Assembly (NCBI GenBank): GCA_030688105.1
Contig: JAUYIV010000018.1
Span: 1 to 5,742, forward strand
DNA from: Actinomycetota bacterium
GTDB lineage: Bacteria; Actinomycetota; Acidimicrobiia; Spongiisociales; UBA11373
Reading direction: 5' to 3'
Length of the DNA: 5,742 nt
The notes under the pieces were generated by a model. That model saw only the letters and a program-made list of their open reading frames with translations, did no database searches and was not told where the DNA came from. The translations under genes were made by a program, and so were the position numbers. Below are positions 1 to 5,558 of the stretch, piece by piece (position 1 is the stretch's first letter; the number at the start of each line of letters is the position of its first letter).

Positions 1-61
1 GCCGGAGACGCGTCGCGACGGAGGAGACGATCAGACACTTTCGGGCCGAGGGGCTGAGGGC

Positions 62-78
62 CGGGGCCGACGGCCCCG
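62..78. other. GC-rich hairpin upstream of pcrA
   Basis: A perfect inverted repeat has arms CGGGGCC (62-68) and GGCCCCG (72-78) around the 3-base loop GAC. No T-run follows on either strand, so it is not a classical intrinsic terminator. It could end transcription of a gene upstream of the window, since a + strand frame ends at the TGA at 55-57, or it could be chance in GC-rich DNA. It lies about 38 bases before the proposed -10 of pcrA. Seen directly; function is inference. Confidence 0.35.
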
Positions 79-115
79 AAATCACAAGGCTGCGATTCTC
101 CCCAAGCCCTCGTCC

Positions 116-121
116 TACAAT
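116..121 (+). promoter_or_regulatory. -10 element of a probable leaderless pcrA promoter
   Basis: TACAAT fits the actinobacterial TANNNT -10 consensus and ends 6 bases before the ATG at 128, so transcription would be expected to begin at or within a base or two of the start codon. No purine-rich ribosome binding site lies in the bases just before the ATG (AATCTTCCC). No clear -35 is seen; CTGCGA at 90-95 is a poor candidate with 20-base spacing. Leaderless genes with this geometry are common in Actinobacteria. Inference from position and consensus only. Confidence 0.5.
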
Positions 122-127
122 CTTCCC

Positions 128-2311
128 ATGCCGGAGTCCGACCTCTTCGAGTCCCTCAATCCGTCACAGCGCGAAGCGGTGGCGGCCACCGAGGGGCCGG
201 TGCTCGTGGTCGCCGGCGCCGGATCTGGCAAGACCCGGGTGCTGACTCATCGCGTGGCCCACCTGATCAGGGATCTCGGCGTGTCGCCCTACTCGATCCT
301 GGCGATCACGTTCACGAACAAGGCCGCCAACGAGATGAAGGACCGCGTCGCTCGGCTCGTGGGGGGCGTCTCGCGCGGCATGTGGGTGTCCACCTTCCAC
401 TCGGCGTGCGTCCGGATCCTACGCCGGGACGCCGCGGTGCTCGGTTACAAGTCGCAATTCACGATCTACGACGATCTCGATTCGCGCCGCCTCGTCGAGT
501 GGTGCGTGAGGGATCTCGACCTGGATCCCAAACGATTCCCTCCCAAGGGAATCCGCGCCGCGATCGGCAATGCCAAGAACGAATTGGTCGACTTCGAGTC
601 GTTCTCGGATCAGGGGACGGGTCCGTATCACGAGAAGGTGTCCGAGGTCTACCGGATGTATCAGCGCCGCCTGCTCGAGGCGTCTGCCATGGATTTCGAC
701 GACCTCCTGATGGTCACCGTGGAGCTGTTCGGGGCGTTCCCCAAGGTCCTCGAGCACTACCAGGATCGCTTCCGGTACATCCTGGTCGACGAGTATCAGG
801 ACACCAATCGGGCCCAATACCGGCTCGTCCAGCTTCTCGCCGGGAAGCACCGCAACCTCTGCGTCGTCGGAGACTCGGATCAGAGCATCTACGCGTTCCG
901 GGGAGCCGATATCCGCAACATCCTCGAGTTCGAACGCGACTACCCCGATGCGCATGTGGTGGTTCTCGATCGCAACTACCGATCGACGCAGACGATCCTC
1001 GACGCTGCCAATTCGGTGATCGGGAACAACCCCGGGCGCAAACCGAAACACCTGTGGACCGACGTGGGTACCGGCGATCCGGTCACGGTGTACCGGGCCG
1101 AGGATGAGCACGACGAGGCGGCCTTCATCGCCGAGCATCTCGGGGCGCTCGAGGACGACGGCATGAGGCTGGCGGACGCCGCCGTCTTCTACCGGACCCA
1201 TGCCCAGTCTCGGGTCCTCGAGGAGGTTCTCGTCCGATATGGGGTCCCGTATCAGGTCATCGGAGGCCCGAAGTTCTACGACCGGCGTGAGGTCAAGGAC
1301 GTCATGGCGTACCTGAAGGCCATCGTCAACCCCGCCGACACCGTCGCCATGAAGCGGATCGTCAACGTCCCGAAGCGGGGGATCGGAGACACGACGATCG
1401 GCCACGTCGACCGAGCCGCCGAGGCCGAGGGCATCAGCTTCTACGAGGCGTTGACGCGGGCGAGCTCCAATCCCCGCCTCACCGCCAGGGCGGCAAACAG
1501 CATCGCCGAGTTCGTCGCCGTGATGAACCTGCTGGTGGGCGCAGCCGCCGATGGACCCCGTGCCGCCCTCCAGTCGGTGCTCGACGACACCGGTTATCTC
1601 AACGATCTGGAGCGAGAGGGAACGATCGAGTCGCTCAGCCGAGCCGAGAACCTCAGGGAGCTCCTGTCGGTGGCCAGCGAGTTCGAGGAGTCGGGCCCTC
1701 TTGCCGATCTCGGTGAGGATCGATGGGACGAGATCGATGGCATGCGGCGGCTCGAGCTCTTTCTGGAGACCACCGCCTTGGTCTCGGATGTCGATGCCAT
1801 GGAGGAGTCGGGAGCGGTCACCCTCATGACACTCCACAACGCCAAGGGCCTCGAGTTTCCGGCAGTCTTCATCGCGGGACTCGAGGAAGGGGTGTTCCCC
1901 CACATGCGCAGCCTCGGCGATCCCGCCCAGCTCGAGGAGGAGCGACGGCTCGCATATGTGGGTATTACGCGTGCCAAGCGCCGCCTCTACCTGACGCATG
2001 CGACGACGAGGAACCTGTTCGGGGCGACGAACTACAACTCGCCGAGCCGCTTTTTCAACGAGATCCCGACGACGTTGATGACGGAGGCCGACAAGCGGAC
2101 CCGCCGCCCGGACCGCGAGGCGGTGGAGCCGAGGCCGACCCTTGCCGGCGGCGAGGTCAACCGGGGCGACCGGATCCGGCATCGGCAATGGGGCCTCGGC
2201 ACCGTGGTCGCGGTCAGCGGCACCGGGGACCGCACCGAAGCGACCGTCAGATTCGATGAGGCCGGGGAGAAGCGGCTGCTGCTCGCCTGGGCTCCCCTGG
2301 AGTCGGCATGA
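128..2311 (+). CDS. pcrA: ATP-dependent DNA helicase PcrA/UvrD1 (SF1A, 3'-5')
   Basis: This 727-residue protein is a complete PcrA/UvrD-type helicase, which unwinds DNA 3' to 5' using ATP in repair, replication restart and removal of proteins or stalled RNA polymerase. The motifs are in order: Q motif LNPSQ (10-14), Walker A GAGSGKT (30-36), motif Ia TFTNKAA (61-67), motif II DEYQD (221-225), motif III GDSDQSIYAFRGA (248-260), motif IV DRNYRST (281-287), motif V TLHNAKGLEF (568-577) and motif VI YVGITRAKRR (610-619). The region between about 380 and 550 is the 2B domain. The C-terminal 50 residues (GDRIRHRQWGLGTVV and after) form the Tudor-like domain that binds RNA polymerase in PcrA, which separates it from RecB and from truncated relatives. 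Length matches the family. The ATG at 128 is chosen because the Q motif starts at residue 10 and the -10 sits just upstream, although the frame is open back to the window edge. It overlaps the next gene by 4 bases. Confidence 0.96.
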   Translation: MPESDLFESLNPSQREAVAATEGPVLVVAGAGSGKTRVLTHRVAHLIRDLGVSPYSILAITFTNKAANEMKDRVARLVGGVSRGMWVSTFHSACVRILRRDAAVLGYKSQFTIYDDLDSRRLVEWCVRDLDLDPKRFPPKGIRAAIGNAKNELVDFESFSDQGTGPYHEKVSEVYRMYQRRLLEASAMDFDDLLMVTVELFGAFPKVLEHYQDRFRYILVDEYQDTNRAQYRLVQLLAGKHRNLCVVGDSDQSIYAFRGADIRNILEFERDYPDAHVVVLDRNYRSTQTILDAANSVIGNNPGRKPKHLWTDVGTGDPVTVYRAEDEHDEAAFIAEHLGALEDDGMRLADAAVFYRTHAQSRVLEEVLVRYGVPYQVIGGPKFYDRREVKDVMAYLKAIVNPADTVAMKRIVNVPKRGIGDTTIGHVDRAAEAEGISFYEALTRASSNPRLTARAANSIAEFVAVMNLLVGAAADGPRAALQSVLDDTGYLNDLEREGTIESLSRAENLRELLSVASEFEESGPLADLGEDRWDEIDGMRRLELFLETTALVSDVDAMEESGAVTLMTLHNAKGLEFPAVFIAGLEEGVFPHMRSLGDPAQLEEERRLAYVGITRAKRRLYLTHATTRNLFGATNYNSPSRFFNEIPTTLMTEADKRTRRPDREAVEPRPTLAGGEVNRGDRIRHRQWGLGTVVAVSGTGDRTEATVRFDEAGEKRLLLAWAPLESA
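2299..2302 (+). promoter_or_regulatory. Ribosome binding site of mgtC inside pcrA
   Basis: GGAG lies 5 bases before the ATG at 2308, within the last codons of pcrA. Together with the ATGA stop-start overlap this supports translational coupling and fixes the start of the membrane protein gene. Confidence 0.6.
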
Positions 2312-2955
2312 CCCTCGAGCTCGGCGAGGCGACGGGCAGGCTGGTGGTGGCCGCGATCCTGTCCGGCTTCATCGGCTTCGAGCGCGAAGTGGCCCAGAAG
2401 GCCGCCGGGCTGCGCACCCACATGCTGGTGGGTCTCGGGGCCGCCGTGTTCAGTCTCTTGAGCGTCGAGGCGTTCGCCGGCTCTGATCCGGCGCGAGTGG
2501 CGGCACAGGTCGTTACCGGCATCGGTTTCCTCGGCGCCGGAGCCATCTTCCGCCACGGGTTCACGGTCCGTGGTCTGACCACCGCGGCCGGGCTGTGGTC
2601 GGTCGCTGCGGTGGGCATGGCGGCCGGGATCGGTGAATGGCAGATCGCCGTCCTCGCCACCGCGGTCTCCGTAGTCGTCTTGTACGTCGTCGGCGTGGTC
2701 CAATGGCTGGTCCGGGGCCGGCGTGACGAGGCGACGACCGTGATCGTGATTCGGATGAGCGATCCCGCCGTGGTGTCGGATGCGTCGGAGGCGGCGCGCC
2801 GCCTCGTGGAGCCGGGGGGCGACGTCATCATTCACGAGATCGCCGCCGACAAGGCGAGTATCCAGGTGACGGTGGAGCCCAAGCTCGCCGACGCCATCAT
2901 GGTGCGGCTGCGCGCCCTGACCGGCGTGGAGAGGGTGACCCGGGTGGATGGCTAG
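2308..2955 (+). CDS. MgtC/SapB family membrane protein
   Basis: A 215-residue membrane protein with the hallmarks of the MgtC/SapB family: GFERE (23-27), the GLRTHMLVGLGAA loop and helix (34-46), QVVTGIGFLGAGAI (67-80), and VRGLTTAAGLWSVAAVG (87-103). Four or five membrane helices fall within about residues 11-134. After a basic RGRR (136-139), residues 142-215 form a soluble domain with alternating strands and helices, the ACT-like C-terminal domain seen in many full-length family members. Some MgtC proteins are needed for growth in low magnesium and inside host cells, and Salmonella MgtC restrains the F1Fo ATP synthase; the role of actinobacterial members outside pathogens is largely unknown, so no substrate is assigned. 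It overlaps the stop of pcrA by 4 bases and must share its transcript. There is no long leader like that of Salmonella mgtC, so magnesium-sensing attenuation is not suggested. Its stop codon is followed at once by a 7-base tandem array. Confidence 0.92.
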   Translation: MTLELGEATGRLVVAAILSGFIGFEREVAQKAAGLRTHMLVGLGAAVFSLLSVEAFAGSDPARVAAQVVTGIGFLGAGAIFRHGFTVRGLTTAAGLWSVAAVGMAAGIGEWQIAVLATAVSVVVLYVVGVVQWLVRGRRDEATTVIVIRMSDPAVVSDASEAARRLVEPGGDVIIHEIAADKASIQVTVEPKLADAIMVRLRALTGVERVTRVDG

Positions 2956-2989
2956 CCCGTTGCCTGTTGCCCGTTGCCCGTTGCCCGGT
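2955..2989 (+). repeat. Heptanucleotide tandem array 1, GCCCGTT x5
   Basis: Five head-to-tail 7-base units start on the last base of the mgtC stop codon: GCCCGTT, GCCTGTT, GCCCGTT, GCCCGTT and GCCCGGT. Unit 2 has a C-to-T change and unit 5 a T-to-G change. The array contains no stop codon in any frame on either strand. Function unknown; it resembles in form the 7-base short tandem repeats described in filamentous cyanobacteria. Confidence 0.85.
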
Positions 2990-3059
2990 CGCCCCTCACC
3001 AGTTGTAAGCCGCGGTCTTGCGGGCAGCCGGTAGCCGGCAGCCGGCCCGGCGAGGGGCG
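2990..3059. other. Inverted repeat enclosing heptad array 2 in the mgtC-mutase gap
   Basis: CGCCCCTC (2990-2997) and GAGGGGCG (3052-3059) are perfect 8-base complements separated by 54 bases. Between them lie a short CCGC/GCGG stem (3010-3013 with 3020-3023) and array 2. Together they could form a branched RNA or a DNA cruciform at the mgtC 3' end. There is no T-run, and GC richness makes chance pairing fairly likely. Confidence 0.3.
3024..3044 (+). repeat. Heptanucleotide tandem array 2, GCAGCCG x3
   Basis: Three 7-base units, GCAGCCG, GTAGCCG and GCAGCCG, are followed by a degenerate GCCCGGC. Successive units can pair as short CCGG-NAG-CCGG hairpins, and 3034-3046 is a hyphenated palindrome (GCCGGC-A-GCCGGC). 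The array sits about 35 bases after array 1 but has an unrelated unit. No function can be assigned. Confidence 0.65.
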
Positions 3060-3075
3060 TCAAAGCGGCACGCAC

Positions 3076-3081
3076 TAACCT
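3076..3081 (+). promoter_or_regulatory. Possible -10 element before the cobalamin-subunit gene
   Basis: TAACCT fits TANNNT and ends 10 bases before the ATG at 3092. This would give a leader of only a few bases or none. The sequence just before the ATG (TTTCCACAGCC) has no Shine-Dalgarno, which fits a leaderless or near-leaderless start. No -35 is recognisable. The rest of the 136-base gap (2956-3091) is filled by the two repeat arrays; no cobalamin riboswitch motif was recognised. Confidence 0.35.
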
Positions 3082-3091
3082 TTCCACAGCC

Positions 3092-3484
3092 ATGCCCCGC
3101 CGCATCCTCATCGCCAAGCCGGGCCTCGACGGCCATGATCGGGGCGCCAAGGTGATTGCCCGGGCGCTGCGTGATGCCGGTTGCGAGGTGGTCTACTCCG
3201 GGCTGCACCAGACTCCCGAACAGATCGTGGAGACCGCCCTCCAGGAGGATGTCGCCGGGATCGGCCTATCCGTCCTCTCCGGGGCCCACATGACCCTCTT
3301 CCCGAGGGTGGTGGAGATCCTCGAGGAGCGTGACGCCGGCGACATCGTCGTATTCGGGGGCGGGATCATCCCGGGCGAGGACATCAAAGCGCTCAAGAAG
3401 GCCGGTCTGGCCGAAATCTTCACGCCCGGGACCCCGCTCGCCAAGGTCGTCGAGTGGGTCGACGAGCACATCCCCGACCGCTGA
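3092..3484 (+). CDS. Stand-alone cobalamin-binding subunit of a methylmalonyl-CoA mutase-type enzyme
   Basis: This 130-residue protein is almost entirely a B12-binding Rossmann-like domain. It has the base-off/His-on signature D13-x-H15-x-x-G18, where H15 would replace the lower ligand of cobalt, followed by S60-x-L62 and the GGG of 89-91. It matches the C-terminal domain of methylmalonyl-CoA mutase and the small subunits of split mutases (methylmalonyl-, isobutyryl- and 2-hydroxyisobutyryl-CoA mutase). It must pair with a separate TIM-barrel large subunit, which is not in this window. The placement 10 bases before sucC favours methylmalonyl-CoA mutase, whose product succinyl-CoA is the SucCD substrate; that assignment is inference. 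The start is supported by the domain beginning at residue 3; no ribosome binding site precedes it. A corrinoid methyltransferase partner is less likely because the helical cap domain is missing. Confidence 0.9.
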   Translation: MPRRILIAKPGLDGHDRGAKVIARALRDAGCEVVYSGLHQTPEQIVETALQEDVAGIGLSVLSGAHMTLFPRVVEILEERDAGDIVVFGGGIIPGEDIKALKKAGLAEIFTPGTPLAKVVEWVDEHIPDR

Positions 3485-3489
3485 GAGGG
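3485..3489 (+). promoter_or_regulatory. Ribosome binding site that fixes the GTG start of sucC
   Basis: GAGGG within GAGAGGG overlaps the region of the preceding TGA and lies 5 bases before the GTG at 3495. It decides against upstream in-frame starts, which would run through the cobalamin-subunit gene. Confidence 0.6.
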
Positions 3490-3494
3490 CGCTG

Positions 3495-4640
3495 GTGGAT
3501 CTCTTCGAGTACCAGGGCAAGGAGTTGTTCGCCCGCGTTGGCGTCAAGGTTCCTCGAGGGCGGATGGCGACCACCACAGCCGAGGCCTGGAGCGCAGCCG
3601 CGGAACTGGGCGGGCGGGTCGTCGTCAAAGCCCAGGTCCAAGTGGGTGGGCGCGGCAAGGCGGGGGGCATAAAGCTCGCCGAAGGCCCTGACGAGGCGGC
3701 GGCGCGGGCCTCCGAGATCCTCGGCATGGATATCAAGGGGCACGTCGTCCATCGGCTGTGGATCGAGCAGGCGTCCGAGATTGCCGCCGAGTACTACGCG
3801 TCGTTCACCCTCGACCGCGCCGCAAAGAAGCACCTGGCGCTGGTCTCGGCAAAGGGTGGCATGGACATCGAGGCGGTGGCCGCGGAGAGTCCCGAAGCAT
3901 TGGCCAGGTTGCACATCGACCCGGTGATCGGGCTGACCAACTGGCAGGCGTCCGAGCTGGTGTACCGCGCCGGTCTCGACCGGGCGACCGCCAGGAAGTC
4001 GGCGGCGGCCCTCCGCTCGTTGTACGACGCATTCGTGTCTCTCGACTGCGACCTCGTCGAGGTGAATCCGCTGATCTTGACCGGGGAGGGCGAGATCCTG
4101 GCGCTCGACGCCAAGGTCACCCTCGACTCCAACGCGTTCTTCCGCCATCCCGACTTCGAATCCTTCCGGGAGGCATTCACGGTCGATCCCATCGAGGCGA
4201 TGGCGCGGGAGCGGGACCTCAACTTCATCAAGCTCGACGGCTCGGTCGGGATCATCGGGAACGGCGCCGGACTCGTCATGTCCACTCTCGATCTGGTCTC
4301 GCTCGTCGGTGGAAGCGCTTCGAATTTCCTCGACGTGGGTGGAGGAGCCGGCGAGGAGACGATGAAGAGCGCCCTCGAGGTGCTCACCCACGATCCGTCG
4401 GTTCGGGTGGTGCTCATCAACATCTTCGGCGGCATCACCCGGTGTGATCAGGTGACCGGGGGGATCATCGAAGCCGCCAGGATCCTGGATCTTCCCTGGC
4501 CCCTGGTGGTTCGCCTCGACGGGACGAACGCCGAGCAGGCGCGGGTGATGCTCGCCGAGGTCGCCTCCGACAGAATCGTGCCCGCGGCCACTATGCGGGA
4601 GGCGGCCGAGAAGGCCGTGGCTCTGGCGGGGGAGGGCTGA
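3495..4640 (+). CDS. sucC: Succinyl-CoA synthetase (ADP/GDP-forming), beta subunit
   Basis: SucC is the nucleotide-binding subunit of succinate-CoA ligase, a TCA cycle enzyme that interconverts succinyl-CoA, phosphate and NDP with succinate, CoA and NTP. The 381-residue product has an ATP-grasp fold beginning LFEYQGKELF (3-12), the glycine-rich GGRGKAGG (51-58), and VEVNPL (188-193). N191 and D205 have the same spacing as the magnesium ligands N199 and D213 of the E. coli enzyme. The C-terminal CoA-ligase domain shows GNGAGLVMSTLD, NFLDVGGGA (277-285) and NIFGGITRCD (309-318). Length is close to the usual 385-390. The start is GTG, read as fMet; residue 2 onward aligns with the normal DLFEYQ beginning. 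It lies 10 bases after the cobalamin subunit and 3 bases before sucD. Choice of ATP or GTP cannot be decided by eye. Sequence style is close to mycobacterial SucC. Confidence 0.96.
   Translation: MDLFEYQGKELFARVGVKVPRGRMATTTAEAWSAAAELGGRVVVKAQVQVGGRGKAGGIKLAEGPDEAAARASEILGMDIKGHVVHRLWIEQASEIAAEYYASFTLDRAAKKHLALVSAKGGMDIEAVAAESPEALARLHIDPVIGLTNWQASELVYRAGLDRATARKSAAALRSLYDAFVSLDCDLVEVNPLILTGEGEILALDAKVTLDSNAFFRHPDFESFREAFTVDPIEAMARERDLNFIKLDGSVGIIGNGAGLVMSTLDLVSLVGGSASNFLDVGGGAGEETMKSALEVLTHDPSVRVVLINIFGGITRCDQVTGGIIEAARILDLPWPLVVRLDGTNAEQARVMLAEVASDRIVPAATMREAAEKAVALAGEG
4631..4636 (+). promoter_or_regulatory. Ribosome binding site of sucD
   Basis: GGAGGG lies 7 bases before the ATG at 4644, inside the last codons of sucC. 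It is the best ribosome binding site in the window and supports tightly coupled, roughly equal synthesis of the two subunits. Confidence 0.65.
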
Positions 4641-4643
4641 GAG

Positions 4644-5537
4644 ATGGCGATCTTCGTCGACGAGTCGACGCGGCTCGTCGTCCAGGGCCTCACCGGATCC
4701 CAGGGTCGATTCCACGGATTCCGCAACAGGGCGTACGGCACCAACCTGGTCGCCGGGGTGACTCCCGGCAAGGGAGGCACCGACCTGGGCGGGGTGCCCA
4801 TCTTCGACACCGTCTCGGAGGCGGTGGAGGCGACCGGGGCGAATACTGCAATGACGTTCGTGCCCCCTGCATTCGCTGCGGACGGGATCCTCGAGGCCGC
4901 CGCCGCCGAGGGGATCCGGCTCATCGTCGCCATCACCGAGGGCATTCCCGCTCAAGACGAGGCCCGGGTCTACAACTACATCCAGCAGACGAGCCGCACA
5001 CCCCTGATAGGTCCCAATTGCCCTGGGCTCATCTCGCCGGGGAAGTGCAACGTCGGGATCACCCCCGGGGAGATCACCATGGCCGGCCCCGTGGGGGTGG
5101 TCTCCCGGTCGGGAACGCTCACCTACCAGGCGATCCACGAGCTGACGATGCGGGGCCTCGGCCAGTCCACATCTGTCGGGATCGGAGGTGACCCCGTCCC
5201 GGGGACGACCTTCGTCGACGTCCTCGAGCGCTTCGAGGCCGACCCCGAGACCAAGGCGGTCGTCCTGATCGGTGAGATCGGGGGGAGCGCCGAGGAGGAG
5301 GCCGCCGACTTCATCCGCGAGAACCTCTCCAAGCCCGTTATCGGTTACGTCGCCGGGTTCACCGCCCCTCCGGGCAAGAAGATGGGCCACGCCGGGGCGA
5401 TCATCAGCGGCTCGAGCGGCACGGCCGCCGCCAAGAAGGAGGCGCTCGAGAACGCCGGCGTCACCGTGGTCGACGACCCGACGCTGATCGGCGAGGCGGT
5501 TGCGGACCGGATGCGACATCTGACATCTGACGTCTGA
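4644..5537 (+). CDS. sucD: Succinyl-CoA synthetase, alpha subunit
   Basis: SucD carries the CoA-binding domain and the phosphohistidine of succinate-CoA ligase and works with SucC. The 297-residue product shows the CoA loop TGSQGRFH (17-24), PNCPGLISPGKCNVG, SRSGTLTYQ, and GEIGG with E211. The catalytic histidine is H249 in KKMGHAGAI; the 38-residue spacing between E211 and H249 equals that of E208 and H246 in the E. coli enzyme. All active-site features are present, so the protein should be functional. The oddity is the C-terminus: the last residues, HLTSDV, and the stop codon are encoded by a 7-base tandem array (5515-5556), so the tail is probably not ancestral and is slightly longer than usual. 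No terminator hairpin follows; a convergent gene ends 21 bases away. Confidence 0.96.
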   Translation: MAIFVDESTRLVVQGLTGSQGRFHGFRNRAYGTNLVAGVTPGKGGTDLGGVPIFDTVSEAVEATGANTAMTFVPPAFAADGILEAAAAEGIRLIVAITEGIPAQDEARVYNYIQQTSRTPLIGPNCPGLISPGKCNVGITPGEITMAGPVGVVSRSGTLTYQAIHELTMRGLGQSTSVGIGGDPVPGTTFVDVLERFEADPETKAVVLIGEIGGSAEEEAADFIRENLSKPVIGYVAGFTAPPGKKMGHAGAIISGSSGTAAAKKEALENAGVTVVDDPTLIGEAVADRMRHLTSDV

Positions 5538-5556
5538 CATCTGACATCTGATATCT
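5515..5556 (+). repeat. Heptanucleotide tandem array 3, GACATCT x6, across the sucD stop
   Basis: Six 7-base units run head to tail: GACATCT twice, GACGTCT, GACATCT twice, and GATATCT. The two variants differ by single transitions and each creates a 6-base palindrome (GACGTC, GATATC). TGA recurs every 7 bases (5521, 5528, 5535, 5542, 5549), so every + strand frame meets a stop; the sucD stop is the one at 5535-5537. The - strand has no stop within the array. It fills almost all of the gap between sucD and the convergent frame. Confidence 0.9.
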
Positions 5557-5558
5557 CT

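Noticed and set aside
1..127. N-terminal extension of pcrA, or the end or start of another gene
   Set aside because: The pcrA frame is open to the edge but has no ATG before 128 and the residues are Arg/Gly/Pro-rich. A + frame ending at 55-57 and a - strand GTG at 38-36 are too short to judge.
419..2188. 589-codon open frame on the - strand opposite pcrA
   Set aside because: It is a mirror frame of a gene with all helicase motifs; low-complexity composition, no domain, no ribosome binding site considered convincing.
2955..3044. CRISPR array
   Set aside because: Units are 7 bases with no spacers; they are simple tandem repeats.
2956..3091. Cobalamin riboswitch before the mutase subunit
   Set aside because: The gap is too short and repeat-filled, no B12-box motif was seen, and the gene appears leaderless.
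2032..3150. 372-codon - strand frame opposite mgtC and the repeat gap
   Set aside because: It spans the end of pcrA, all of mgtC and the intergenic arrays, with a His/Arg/Gly-rich composition typical of a GC-rich shadow frame.
3330..3494. Upstream extension of sucC from an ATG at 3330
   Set aside because: The extra 55 residues are Ser/Arg/Pro-rich, overlap the cobalamin-subunit gene and have no homology to SucC; the GTG at 3495 has a ribosome binding site and gives the normal N-terminus.
3420..5540. 706-codon open frame on the - strand opposite sucC and sucD
   Set aside because: It is antisense to two clearly conserved genes, is rich in Asp, Arg, Gly and His as expected from reversed GC-rich codons, and has no recognisable domain. 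Its start lies in the repeat array, whose - strand has no stops.
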